A DNA stretch of 64,000 bases. It comes from Candidatus Sedimenticola endophacoides (GTDB taxonomy: Bacteria > Pseudomonadota > Gammaproteobacteria > Chromatiales > Chromatiaceae). Shown here piece after piece: positions 42,849 to 51,669 of this stretch; position 1 is the stretch's first letter, and each line of letters opens with the position of its first letter. Location of the stretch: positions 1-64,000 of the forward strand of contig PQCP01000104.1 in NCBI GenBank assembly GCA_003062205.1. The letters are read 5' to 3'. A program made the position numbers and the translations under genes. Below the pieces are notes generated by a model. The model was not told the DNA's origin. It saw only the letters and a program-made list of their open reading frames with translations, and made no database searches.

Positions 42849-43859
42849 ATGAACCGGCATCGCTTTCCCGTAGCACTTCCACGGCTGTTTCTGATCGCGG
42901 CACTGACGCTGCTGGCGGGCGCTTGTGACAGGGCTCCGCCCGCCGGGGAGGGCGCGGCACCGGCCGCCACGCCCGGGACGGCCCCGGAGCCGACCCCGGG
43001 GCGCCGTGTCGCCCTGGTGATGAAGACGCTCACCAATCCTTTTTTCGTGGAGATGGAGAAAGGAGCCAGGCAGGCGGAGCGGGAGTTCGGCATCAGCCTG
43101 ATCGTCAAGACCGCGGCCCAGGAGACCTCGATCCAGCAGCAGATCGCGATCGTTGAGGAGTTGGTGCGGGAGCGGGTGGATGCCATTGTAATCGCTCCCG
43201 GGGATTCGGTGGAGTTGATACCGGTCCTGAAACGGGCCCAGGAGGAGGGGATCGTGGTGATCAATATCGATAACCGCCTCGACCCGGATTTTTCCAGGAA
43301 GAACGAGCTGCTGGGTGTCCCCTTTATCAGTGTGGACAACGAGCAGTCGGCCTACCGCAGCGCCAGGTACATCGCCGATCAGGTCAGTGAACCCGCCACC
43401 GCGCTGCTGATGGAGGGTATCCGCGGCGCACTGAACGCGGAAGCGCGCAAGAGCGGTGCGATGCGGGCCTTCGCAGAGCATCCGGCTATCACCCTCGCCG
43501 CCTCGGAGACGGCGAACTGGAAGATCGACGAGGGTTACCGGCTGATGCGCGGCTGGCTTCAGCGCCACCCGGATGTGCGCCTGGTCTTCGCCGCCAACGA
43601 CATGATGGCCTTCGGGATCATCAATGCGCTGCAGGAGGCCGGTCGGGAGGATGTCCTGGTCGCCTCCTTCGATGCCCTGGAGCAGGCCCGGGAGGCGATT
43701 CGTGAGGGGCGCCTTCAGGCCACCGTGGATCAGCGGCCCGCCCGGCAGGGCTACCTGGGTGTGCAGTTCGCCCTGCGCGCCCTGGATGGCGAGACGCTGC
43801 CCGGGGTCACCTACCTGGAGACAATCCTGGTGACCCGGGAAAACGTCGATCAACCGTAG
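42849..43859 (+). CDS. Ribose-type periplasmic substrate-binding lipoprotein
   Basis: A 336-residue type I periplasmic binding protein. The lipobox LLAGAC ends the signal peptide; RRVALVMKTLTNPFFVEME begins the sugar-binding fold, and VDAIVIAPGDS, VVINIDNRL and VFAANDMMAFGII are typical. The ATG at 42849 has GAGGG 10 bases upstream. No ABC permease or ATPase gene is near; instead a cyclic-di-GMP sensor follows 10 bases later. It probably binds a sugar-like ligand in the periplasm and reports it to that sensor, rather than feeding a transporter; this is inference from gene order. Confidence 0.85.
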   Translation: MNRHRFPVALPRLFLIAALTLLAGACDRAPPAGEGAAPAATPGTAPEPTPGRRVALVMKTLTNPFFVEMEKGARQAEREFGISLIVKTAAQETSIQQQIAIVEELVRERVDAIVIAPGDSVELIPVLKRAQEEGIVVINIDNRLDPDFSRKNELLGVPFISVDNEQSAYRSARYIADQVSEPATALLMEGIRGALNAEARKSGAMRAFAEHPAITLAASETANWKIDEGYRLMRGWLQRHPDVRLVFAANDMMAFGIINALQEAGREDVLVASFDALEQAREAIREGRLQATVDQRPARQGYLGVQFALRALDGETLPGVTYLETILVTRENVDQP

Positions 43860-43869
43860 CGGTATCCCG

Positions 43870-46713
43870 ATGCCGATCGGCCGGCTCACGATCACTGGAA
43901 AATTCGCCATTTTCATGGTGCTGATCGGTGTCGTTCCGCTGCTGACCGCCGGTATCGTCGCCTATCAGAGCGCCAAGCAGGCCCTGGTGGAAGGGGCGCT
44001 CAAGGAGCAGCTGCACATCCTCTCCGGTTACCAGGACAACCTGGTGTTGATCCAGGAGCAGATCGAGAGCCTGATCGCCAATATCTCCGGGGTCGAGGCG
44101 ATTACCAATGCCCTGCGCAAGCCGCGGCGGGAGGTGACCAACTACGAGCAACTCGCCACCGAGGTTCAGGTAGGCTACATCCTCAACGGTTACCTGAATA
44201 TCAAGGGCCTGGTATCGATTCATGTGTTTGGCGAGGAGGGGGCGCATTATCAGGTGGGCGACACCCTCGACAGCCGCCTGCGCCCGGTGATCCGGGACCA
44301 GATCCGCCTGGGCGCACTGGGCGCGCGCGAGTGGGTGCACTGGACCGGAATCACTGAAAACATCAATGAGCACTCGACCCGGCATCATGTGCTGGTGGCG
44401 GCCAAGGCACTGTTTACGATCGATCGGGAAAGTCTGGAGCGGCGGCTGATCGGAACCCTCGCGGTCAACTACAGTATCGATCAGCTGGCACAGCTGTTCG
44501 AAAAGGATCAGCGCCCCGGCCGGGTGTTTCTCATCGACCAGAACGGACGCTATATCTACCATCCGCGGCGCGAGTGGATTGGCCGGAAGGTGGATGAGCA
44601 CCTGGCGGCCTATCTGCAAGGGGCCGGCGGGCACGAGGGCCTTGGGGCGGAGATGGGCGATCTCTATCTGACGCACCGGCACATCGAGCGCAGTGGCTGG
44701 ATCCTGGTTTCCGGGATCCCGGCCGAGGCGCTGCTCTCTGGCGTCAGAGTGATCCGCAACGCCACCATCGGGATCTTTACCCTGGCCCTGATCTTCGTGG
44801 TGCTGGTGGCGCTCTACTTCTCCCGCTCGGTGGTCTCCCCGATCCGTTACGTGACCCAGAGCTTCAAACGGCTGAAAGCGGGGGCCAGCGATGTGGCACG
44901 GCTGCGGGTGACCGGACAGGATGAGATTTCACACCTGGCCCAGTGGTTCAACCAGTTTCTGGACGAGTTGCAGCGGCGGCGCGCGTCGGAGAGCGCACTG
45001 CGCCTGAGCGAAGAGCGCTACGAACTGGCCGCCAAGGCCACCAATGAGGGGATCTGGGACTTTAACCGGGAACAGCACAGCTTCTACTTCTCGCCGCGCT
45101 TTCGGGAGATCATCGGTTACCGCCCGCAGAAGGGGCCGCCGTCGCTGGGCACCTTCTATCGCATGATCTACCCCGAAGACCGCCCGCTGATGAAACGCCG
45201 CTTCAGGGAGTTCCTGCGCTCGGGGCGGAACTTCATCAACATCGAGCACCGGATGAATCGCCCGGACGGCAGCTTCGTCTATGTCAGCAACAACTGCCAG
45301 GCGATCCGGGACGACAGTGGCCGGGTGGTGCGCATGGCCGGCTCGATACAGGACATCACCCTACAGAAGGAGATCGAAAACCGGCTGCGCCATGACGCCT
45401 CCCATGATCCGCTGACCGGACTCTACAACCGCAACTGGATGATCAAACGCATCAATCGGGAGCTGGAGGAGACACGGCAGGTGCCGGAGCGGCTGTTTGC
45501 GGTGCTATTTCTGGATCTGGACGATTTCAAGCAGCTCAATGACACACTGGGCCACAGCTACGGCGACCTGCTGCTGATCGAGGTGGCGCGGCGCATCGAG
45601 GCGCAGGTGCGCCCGGGCGACGCCATCGCGCGCCTCGGCGGCGACGAGTTCATCATGCTGCTGCCGGATATCAAGAGCGGCGATGCATTGCATGTCGTGA
45701 GGCGTCTGGTCGAATGCATCGCCGAGCCGTATACCCTCTATCACCACGAGTACGCCACCCATGGCAGCATCGGGGTCGCCTTCTCCAGCACCGGCTACGC
45801 CAACGCCGAAGAGCTGTTGCGTGATGCCGATACCGCCATGTACCGAGCCAAGACCCTGGGCAAGGGCCGTTACGAGATCTTCGATAACGAGATGCGCCAG
45901 CGTCTGCTGCGCAGTACCACCATGGAGCGGGGCCTGTCCAAGGCGCTGGACGCGGAGGAGTTGGAGATGCATTACCAACCGATCCGCTCGCTCAGCAGCG
46001 GGCATACGGTCGGATTCGAGGCGCTGGTGCGCTGGAACGATTCGCAACACATGACCTCGCCCGCGGTGTTCATCCCGCTGGCCGAGGAGAGCAACCTGAT
46101 CCACCCCCTGGGTCATTGGATCTTCAGGCAGGTGCTGGCACAGCTCAAGGCGTGGGACGACGCCTTCGATCTGCCGCAGGATTTCAAGGTGGCGGTCAAT
46201 GTCTCGCCCAGGCAGTTTGCCGACCGGGCACTGGTGGAGTGGATGCTGCTACAGCTCGGTGAGTACGCTCTACCCGCTTCGCGCCTGGCCATCGAGCTGA
46301 CAGAAACGGCAATATTCCAGGACCGGATCGCGGTGCTCTCGGCCCTGACGCGGTTGCGTGACAGCGGCATCAGCATTCATCTGGATGACTTCGGTACCGG
46401 CTACTCCTCCCTCAGCTATCTCGGCAGCTTCCCGATCAGCGCCATCAAGATCGACCGCTCGTTCATCTCGGCCATGCGACCGGGGGGGCGCCATGAGCGC
46501 ATGGTCGGTAGCCTGATCACGATGGCCAGGGAGCTGGATATCCTGGTGATTGCCGAGGGGGTGGAACAGGCCCGGCAGTTCGAATATCTGCGCCGCAAGG
46601 GGTGCGATTTCGCACAGGGTTTTCATATCGGACGGCCGGAGCCGGCCGTGCGGGCCACAGGGCTGTTACTCGGGGAGTTTGATGCCGACCGCCTGATCGG
46701 GCCGGAGATGTAG
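43870..46713 (+). CDS. Membrane CACHE-like/HAMP-PAS-GGDEF-EAL protein
   Basis: A 947-residue cyclic-di-GMP enzyme. Two helices (about 12-32 and 295-318) flank a periplasmic sensor of roughly 260 residues with a CACHE-like end (GRVFLIDQNGRYIYHPR); a HAMP region, a PAS domain with PAC (about 380-500), a GGDEF domain with intact RLGGDEF, and an EAL domain with FEALVRW, NVSPRQF, DDFGTGYSS and AEGVEQ follow. Both catalytic motifs look intact, so net activity cannot be predicted. Gene pair with the upstream binding lipoprotein suggests ligand-controlled signalling. Confidence 0.92.
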   Translation: MPIGRLTITGKFAIFMVLIGVVPLLTAGIVAYQSAKQALVEGALKEQLHILSGYQDNLVLIQEQIESLIANISGVEAITNALRKPRREVTNYEQLATEVQVGYILNGYLNIKGLVSIHVFGEEGAHYQVGDTLDSRLRPVIRDQIRLGALGAREWVHWTGITENINEHSTRHHVLVAAKALFTIDRESLERRLIGTLAVNYSIDQLAQLFEKDQRPGRVFLIDQNGRYIYHPRREWIGRKVDEHLAAYLQGAGGHEGLGAEMGDLYLTHRHIERSGWILVSGIPAEALLSGVRVIRNATIGIFTLALIFVVLVALYFSRSVVSPIRYVTQSFKRLKAGASDVARLRVTGQDEISHLAQWFNQFLDELQRRRASESALRLSEERYELAAKATNEGIWDFNREQHSFYFSPRFREIIGYRPQKGPPSLGTFYRMIYPEDRPLMKRRFREFLRSGRNFINIEHRMNRPDGSFVYVSNNCQAIRDDSGRVVRMAGSIQDITLQKEIENRLRHDASHDPLTGLYNRNWMIKRINRELEETRQVPERLFAVLFLDLDDFKQLNDTLGHSYGDLLLIEVARRIEAQVRPGDAIARLGGDEFIMLLPDIKSGDALHVVRRLVECIAEPYTLYHHEYATHGSIGVAFSSTGYANAEELLRDADTAMYRAKTLGKGRYEIFDNEMRQRLLRSTTMERGLSKALDAEELEMHYQPIRSLSSGHTVGFEALVRWNDSQHMTSPAVFIPLAEESNLIHPLGHWIFRQVLAQLKAWDDAFDLPQDFKVAVNVSPRQFADRALVEWMLLQLGEYALPASRLAIELTETAIFQDRIAVLSALTRLRDSGISIHLDDFGTGYSSLSYLGSFPISAIKIDRSFISAMRPGGRHERMVGSLITMARELDILVIAEGVEQARQFEYLRRKGCDFAQGFHIGRPEPAVRATGLLLGEFDADRLIGPEM

Positions 46714-46797
46714 GGTAGGTGGCACATCCCCCCGGAATCCCGTGACGCCCACGCGCCGGTGGCACGCATGAGGGGCTCCAGGGGGGTGCGTGGTTGC

Positions 46798-47889
46798 TTA
46801 TGATTCAGGTTGTGTGCTGTTTTCCAGCAGCCAGTGCATCCGGGTGGACCACCGTCCTCCCTCGCCGGCATAGACCCAATTCCAGGATGCCGACTGCCGC
46901 GAGCCGCTGCTGACCCAGTTTCCGGTATAGGAGTGGATACTCGCGGTGCGCACATGCTGCCCGAGCACGTCATCCTCGTTTGTGAACAGAGACGCCAGCC
47001 AGTCGATCAGGGAATCGAAGAACCCTTTTACATAGTTGGCGATAAAGCTGGCGACTATGGGCGGGATGGTGATTCCGAGCCAGGCGCCCGCGGCAATGAT
47101 ACCCCTGGAAATCAGCTCCTCGGTGACCTTCTCCTTGGCGTATCTGGCGGCTTTTTGTAGAAAATCGTTATAGCCGCCGTCGTCACGCTCGATCGCGTAC
47201 ACCGTGGCGGAGTAGACTTTCGGCCATGTTGCTTCGCCACCTTCGCGTAAATCGAACGAACAAAGACGCTTGTCGGAAAAGGTCTTTTGGTTGCCTTCGG
47301 AGATGGAGCCAAGGTTGTGGCTGTGCTGTTTGACCCAGCCCGATTCATCGATTGTCAGCACCCCCAAAGTGACCTCGTCGGTCTTGTTATAGGTGCCGAA
47401 AGGCCAGATGTAGTAGTCATCCTGGGACTCTTCGACTTTGATTCTCTCCAGACGCAGGATCAGGCGGTTGTTGCCGCTAGACAGGGCGGTGACAGTGGGA
47501 CTGGCGCGGCGCAGGTGAAGCGAGCGCAGGGCCGGTGAAATGCCACGGATACTCGCCATGACGCTTGGCGATTTCATCAGCGGCGCGGAGGTGATGCTTG
47601 TGGTCAGGCGGTCCGATATCTTCAGGTCCACGAGTTCTCCAAGCACCTTCGCGCGCTGTGCGAGATCGAGTTGGGCCTGGCGTTTGAAATAGCTGCGCAG
47701 AAGATCCTGCTGCCCGGTATCCAGATCCCCGAAGAAGTTGGCGAAGCGCTCTTCGTCGGTATTGGTCCGCTTCATCCCGGCGACGAGGTATCGTTCTCCG
47801 GCGAGGGCGAAGCTGCGAAAGGCATTCTGTCCGAGTTGATAGGCCCCGGAATCAATGGCGAGATCTTCTGTTGTGTTGAGGTCGGTCAT
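46798..47889 (-). CDS. Hypothetical protein, 363 residues
   Basis: The ATG at 47889 has AAGGAG nine bases upstream; an in-frame extension into the repeat is not part of the gene. There is no signal peptide. Residues 1-160 are mostly helical. A beta-rich stretch (about 145-235, with DDYYIWPFGTYNKTDEV and DESGWVKQHSHN) follows, then a hydrophobic region (about 265-305, AAGAWLGITIPPIVASFIAN) that could be a membrane hairpin, and a Ser/Trp-rich end. I recognise no family. A domain that inserts in membranes, as in some toxins, is possible but unsupported. Repeat D lies 66 bases upstream. Confidence 0.7.
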   Translation of the reverse strand: MTDLNTTEDLAIDSGAYQLGQNAFRSFALAGERYLVAGMKRTNTDEERFANFFGDLDTGQQDLLRSYFKRQAQLDLAQRAKVLGELVDLKISDRLTTSITSAPLMKSPSVMASIRGISPALRSLHLRRASPTVTALSSGNNRLILRLERIKVEESQDDYYIWPFGTYNKTDEVTLGVLTIDESGWVKQHSHNLGSISEGNQKTFSDKRLCSFDLREGGEATWPKVYSATVYAIERDDGGYNDFLQKAARYAKEKVTEELISRGIIAAGAWLGITIPPIVASFIANYVKGFFDSLIDWLASLFTNEDDVLGQHVRTASIHSYTGNWVSSGSRQSASWNWVYAGEGGRWSTRMHWLLENSTQPES

Positions 47890-47955
47890 ACTGAAACGCT
47901 CCTTGTTGCGAGTTATCCCGGATAATTCCTCCGCGAGTCCGGGTAAGAGTTTAAT

Positions 47956-48255
47956 CAAGAGTGTCGCTACCTCGTGAAAGATTTTGGGACATCCCAGTCC
48001 CCAAAATCGACTCGCCAACGCGACAGCCGTTACTGCCCCGACCGTCCTGCGCTCATCACGACTCCGTCCCGCACATTGCAGCAAAGCTGCTCGTGCGCAA
48101 CTCCGTCATGATGACCACAATGACTCTACGGCGTGTCGGATGCGCTATTTGTATGCCCTACGTCACTCCCTATCGGTCGTAACTGCGGCCATACAACCGC
48201 GCCTACGCCTATCGGGGACTAACCGCCTTCGCTTCGCTCTCCATGGCGGTTAGCG
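47956..48255 (-). repeat. 300-bp repeat, full copy D
   Basis: Same orientation and sequence as copy B. Its CAAGAG end is 66 bases before the ATG of the 363-residue gene, which is transcribed away from it. It lies between divergent genes. Confidence 0.93.
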
Positions 48256-48666
48256 GGGGTGGCGGTCGGTTGTCGTACACGACAACGTGAGCGCCGGGTG
48301 ATCCGTTCGTGAATGCGCCCCGGAATGCTGAACCATGAGTGATTCCTCGCGGGGGCTTTTCGATCGGTATGCGGGAGTGGATGTTACAGCAAACGGGGTC
48401 AACTGATGGGAAGTGGAGCGGGTTTCAGTATTATCTGATACATATTTCGGTTAAATTCGAAGGGTGGTGTAATGTTAGCGGGACGTGTGCCGGGGTGGTG
48501 TCGCTGATTATTTTGTGGTGTTTGCCCGGGGTTGCATGACTTGCGTGAGCGTACTCTTACTGACCCGGCGGAGAATCTGAACCCATTTCCCTGGCGGTTT
48601 TCACAGAGCCTCTATACTTGGGATGGCGGCGTGAGCCGCCGCATCCCGTGCATGGAGGTATCCCTG
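48256..48666. other. Intergenic region with palindrome and leader hairpin
   Basis: About 410 bases, partly AT-richer than the surroundings (48400-48540), without a convincing gene. It contains the palindrome at 48269-48286 and a stem-loop at 48621-48646 directly before the ribosome site of the next gene. A TATACT at 48613-48618 could be a -10 box, though no good -35 is placed with it. Confidence 0.55.
48269..48286. promoter_or_regulatory. 18-bp palindrome GTTGTCGT-AC-ACGACAAC
   Basis: Perfect 8-base inverted pair around AC, 14 bases beyond the end of repeat D. It has the form of a dimeric repressor operator. The regulator is unknown. Confidence 0.4.
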
Positions 48667-48906
48667 ATGAAAGATATCCGCAAGCCGCTTCAGGTGGGCG
48701 CCCCCGATCCGGAGCTGAGGAACTCTCCGGTGTTCGACGAGGCGGATGCCGATCTGCTCTCCTACGATGCCGAGTTGGAGAGTGGAGTCTGTTATCTCAA
48801 CGACCATCGGTTCGCCCTCGGCGATTATGTGTGCAGCGGGAACGAGCTGCTACGCTGCGCGGGGCGCGGCGTGTGGGTGCGTCAGGGGGACTGCGTCAAA
48901 AGCTGA
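48667..48906 (+). CDS. Small Cys-containing hypothetical protein
   Basis: A 79-residue protein; the ATG at 48667 has GGAGGT six bases upstream. It is acidic at the front and contains four Cys in the last 33 residues (GVCYLNDHRFALGDYVCSG and LLRCAGRGVWVRQGDC), a pattern resembling DUF1496-type small proteins. No signal peptide. A GGATG...CATCC hairpin with a GTGA loop (48621-48646) lies in its leader. Function unknown. Confidence 0.6.
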   Translation: MKDIRKPLQVGAPDPELRNSPVFDEADADLLSYDAELESGVCYLNDHRFALGDYVCSGNELLRCAGRGVWVRQGDCVKS

Positions 48907-49029
48907 TCCCGGGCGCTGGTGCCCGACCGTCAGGACTTGATACTATCCGATCAGCCCCAATAGAGGGCTGTGTACCGGCGGGTGTGCGCCGCCGGTGGTG
49001 TGTCCTCTTACTTTTCAGGAAAGACCGAT

Positions 49030-49917
49030 ATGATGCGAATCGCGCTGTTTGTCGCCACCAATCTCGCCATCGTGGTGCTGATCAGTATTACCTTCCGCCT
49101 GCTCGGGATTGAGGGTGTGTTGCAGAGCAATGGGGTGGATCTCGACCTCAATGCCTTGCTGGTGATGTCGGCCGTGATCGGCTTCAGCGGCTCGTTCATC
49201 TCCCTGCTGATGTCGAAGTGGATGGCCAAGCGCAGCATGGGGGTGCAGATCCTCGACGCGCCGGCCACCTCCACCGAGCGCTGGCTGGTGGAGACGGTGC
49301 GCCGCCAGAGCCAGCAGGCGGGCATCGGCATGCCGGAGGTGGGGATCTTCAACTCTGCCTCGCCCAACGCCTTCGCCACTGGTTGGAACCGTAACAGCGC
49401 CCTGGTGGCGGTCAGCACCGGGCTGTTGCAGCAGATGAGCCAGGCCGAGGTGGAGGCGGTGCTGGGCCATGAGGTGAGCCATGTGGCCAACGGTGACATG
49501 ATCACTCTGGCCCTGATCCAGGGGGTGGTCAACACCTTCGTGGTGTTCCTGTCGCGGGTGATCGGCCATGTGGTGGACCGGGTGGTGTTCAAGACCGAAC
49601 GAGGTCACGGTCCAGCCTATTACGTCACCGCCATCGTCGCCGAGCTGGTCCTGGGGGTGCTCGCCAGTATCATCGTGATGTGGTTCTCGCGCCGACGCGA
49701 GTTCCGCGCCGATGCCGGGGGCGCCGCGCTGAGCAGCCGCCGCAAGATGGCCGATGCCCTGCGCCGGTTGCAGGCGATGCAGGAGCCGCAGCCGCTGCCG
49801 GACCAGTTTGCCGCCTTCGGCATCGCCGGTGGCCTGGGCGGTGGACTCAAGCGCCTGTTCATGACCCATCCGCCCCTCTCCGAGCGGATCGCCGCCCTGG
49901 AGGCCGCCACCGGCTGA
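49030..49917 (+). CDS. htpX: Membrane protease HtpX
   Basis: A 295-residue M48 zinc metalloprotease of the inner membrane that degrades misfolded membrane proteins. Two helices at the N-terminus, the zinc motif [11 protein letters not shown], two further helices, and the second zinc ligand in [10 protein letters not shown] are all present. The ATG pair at 49030/49033 is preferred over longer frames because of AGGA just upstream and the conserved MMRIALF start. Confidence 0.95.
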   Translation: MMRIALFVATNLAIVVLISITFRLLGIEGVLQSNGVDLDLNALLVMSAVIGFSGSFISLLMSKWMAKRSMGVQILDAPATSTERWLVETVRRQSQQAGIGMPEVGIFNSASPNAFATGWNRNSALVAVSTGLLQQMSQAEVEAVLGHEVSHVANGDMITLALIQGVVNTFVVFLSRVIGHVVDRVVFKTERGHGPAYYVTAIVAELVLGVLASIIVMWFSRRREFRADAGGAALSSRRKMADALRRLQAMQEPQPLPDQFAAFGIAGGLGGGLKRLFMTHPPLSERIAALEAATG

Positions 49918-49939
49918 GCGCCGCGCCCCCCGGTTTGAA

Positions 49940-50143
49940 TCAATAGTGGGGCGGGGGTGGTTCGTCACCCGCCGCCACGCCGGTATGGTGCAGGGCCTTG
50001 AGCTGGTCGCGCAGGGCCTGGAGCTGGCGCGACTGCTCGTCGAGCTGATTCTGCTGGCGCGCCACCGTGGCGTTGAGTGCGGTGATGGCGTCGTCCTGGA
50101 ACGCCAGCCGGGTCTGCAGGTCGATCAGTTCCTGTTGGGTCAT
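49940..50143 (-). CDS. slyX: SlyX family protein
   Basis: A 67-residue coiled-coil protein ending in DEPPPPHY, the conserved SlyX tail. The ATG overlaps the zapE stop as ATGA. Role unknown; the family is widespread in proteobacteria. Confidence 0.9.
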   Translation of the reverse strand: MTQQELIDLQTRLAFQDDAITALNATVARQQNQLDEQSRQLQALRDQLKALHHTGVAAGDEPPPPHY

Positions 50144-51237
50144 GGGCGGTGCTCCCGTGATAGGTAGTCGGTGGATTGCATCTCCCGCAGGCGGCTGCTG
50201 GCGCGCTGGAAATCGAAGGCCAGGCGTTCCCCCTGGTAGAGGGCGTCGGGGGGTTCGGCGGCGCTGATGATCAGCTTCACTCCCCGGTCGTAGAAGGCGT
50301 CTATCAGGTAGAGGAAGCGGCGCGTGGCGTCGTCCAGGGCCGGCCCGAGCAGGGGGATGTCGGAGATCATCACGGTGTGAAAGCGCCGCGCCAGCTCCAG
50401 ATAGTCGGCCTGGCTGCGCGGTGGTCCGCAGAGGGCCGTGAAGTCGAACCAGACCAGGTCGTCGGCCACCCGGCGCACCGGTATGTCGCGGTGCGCCACG
50501 TGGATGTGCCCGTTGCGCCGTCCGGGTTCCGGCGCCAGTCGTTCGAACTCCTGCTCCAGGGCCTGTTCCACCCCGGCGTCCAGGGGGGTGTGGTAGACCG
50601 GCGCCTGTTCCAGGTAGCGCAGGCGGTAGTCGGTGCCGCCGCCGAGCTCCAGGACCCGGGTGTGGCGCTTGAGCAGGGCGATGGCGGGAAGGAAACTGGC
50701 GCGCTGGATGCCGTCGCGGTAGAGGTCGTCGGGACGGGTGTTGGAGGTGGTGACCAGGGTCACGCCGCGCCGAAACAGGGCGCGCAGCAGCCCGGCCAGG
50801 ATCATGGCGTCGCCGATGTCGCTGACGATGAATTCGTCGAGGCAGATGACCCGCGCCCCGGTTGCCAGCTCCCCGGCCACCCGCTCCAGCGGATCGGGCC
50901 GCCCCCGCAGGGTGGCCAGCCGCTCGTGGGCGCGCGCCATCAGTTGGTGGAAGTGCAGCCGCAGCTTGTCTTCGATGGGGAGCTGGTTGAAGAAGATATC
51001 CACCAGCCAGGTCTTGCCTCGACCCACGCCACCCCACAGATAGAGCCCGGTAGCCGACGGTGCGGGCGCGCGCGCGGCCGACCAGGGCAGGGTAAAACGC
51101 CGCCGCCGGGGAGGCGCTTGCAGCAGTGCCCGGTGGAGCTGCTCCAGGGCCTGGACCGCCGTCTCCTGGGCGGGGTCCGGGAGTATCCCGGGGTCCGAAA
51201 GCCGCTGGCGGTAGTACTGTTCGGGGCCGCCACTCAT
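50140..51237 (-). CDS. zapE: Cell-division ATPase ZapE (AFG1 family)
   Basis: A 365-residue ATPase. Walker A lies in GLYLWGGVGRGKTWLVD (about 63-79) and Walker B in VICLDEFIVSDI; VTLVTTSNTRPDDLYRDG is the AFG1 sensor region. ZapE acts on the Z-ring in E. coli under low oxygen. It is translationally coupled to slyX. Confidence 0.94.
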   Translation of the reverse strand: MSGGPEQYYRQRLSDPGILPDPAQETAVQALEQLHRALLQAPPRRRRFTLPWSAARAPAPSATGLYLWGGVGRGKTWLVDIFFNQLPIEDKLRLHFHQLMARAHERLATLRGRPDPLERVAGELATGARVICLDEFIVSDIGDAMILAGLLRALFRRGVTLVTTSNTRPDDLYRDGIQRASFLPAIALLKRHTRVLELGGGTDYRLRYLEQAPVYHTPLDAGVEQALEQEFERLAPEPGRRNGHIHVAHRDIPVRRVADDLVWFDFTALCGPPRSQADYLELARRFHTVMISDIPLLGPALDDATRRFLYLIDAFYDRGVKLIISAAEPPDALYQGERLAFDFQRASSRLREMQSTDYLSREHRP

Positions 51238-51292
51238 GGGCGTGGTGTGGTGTGCCGACGGGGTGCGTCGCCGGCCGCGAAACCGGTGGAGA

Positions 51293-51634
51293 TCATTCGT
51301 CGCCCGGGGGAAAACGATCGTCCAGGTTGGCGGGGCAGAGTACCGTGCGCATGGTGCCGATCAGGGTCAGCAGCTGGCCGTTGCGGATGCGGTAGTAGAT
51401 GCGGTTCGCCTCCTTGCGGGAGGTGACGATGTTCTTGTTGCGCAGCTGCTCCAGGTGTTGCGAGATATTGCTTTGCGAGGTGCCGGTCTTCTCCACGATC
51501 TCTCCCACCGAGAGTTCGTCATCGCCGAGGGAGCAGAGGATCTTCCAGCGCAGGGGGTGGGCCATCGCCTTGAGGGCATTGGCGGTGAGTGTGGTGTCTT
51601 CGTTCGGGATTTCGGGTTCGCTCGGCTCGTTCAT
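51293..51634 (-). CDS. ArsR-family winged-helix regulator
   Basis: A 113-residue DNA-binding protein: KAMAHPLRWKILCSL and VEKTGTSQSNISQHLEQLR (recognition helix) are typical. The metal-binding ELCVCDL motif of classical ArsR is absent (DELSVGEIVEKTG), so it senses something else; single Cys residues at LCSL and VLCPA could be redox-active. The ATG at 51634 has GAGGA upstream; an in-frame TTG at 51673 touches the preceding gene's stop. Same direction as the two-component genes. Confidence 0.88.
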   Translation of the reverse strand: MNEPSEPEIPNEDTTLTANALKAMAHPLRWKILCSLGDDELSVGEIVEKTGTSQSNISQHLEQLRNKNIVTSRKEANRIYYRIRNGQLLTLIGTMRTVLCPANLDDRFPPGDE

Positions 51635-51669
51635 CTTCGGTTCCTCGGCGCGGTTACGCGCCACGCGGG

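Noticed and set aside
46714..46797. Two-way terminator between the GGDEF-EAL gene and the 363-residue gene
   Set aside because: A CACGCA/TGCGTG pair is visible but the stem is interrupted and there is no T tract.
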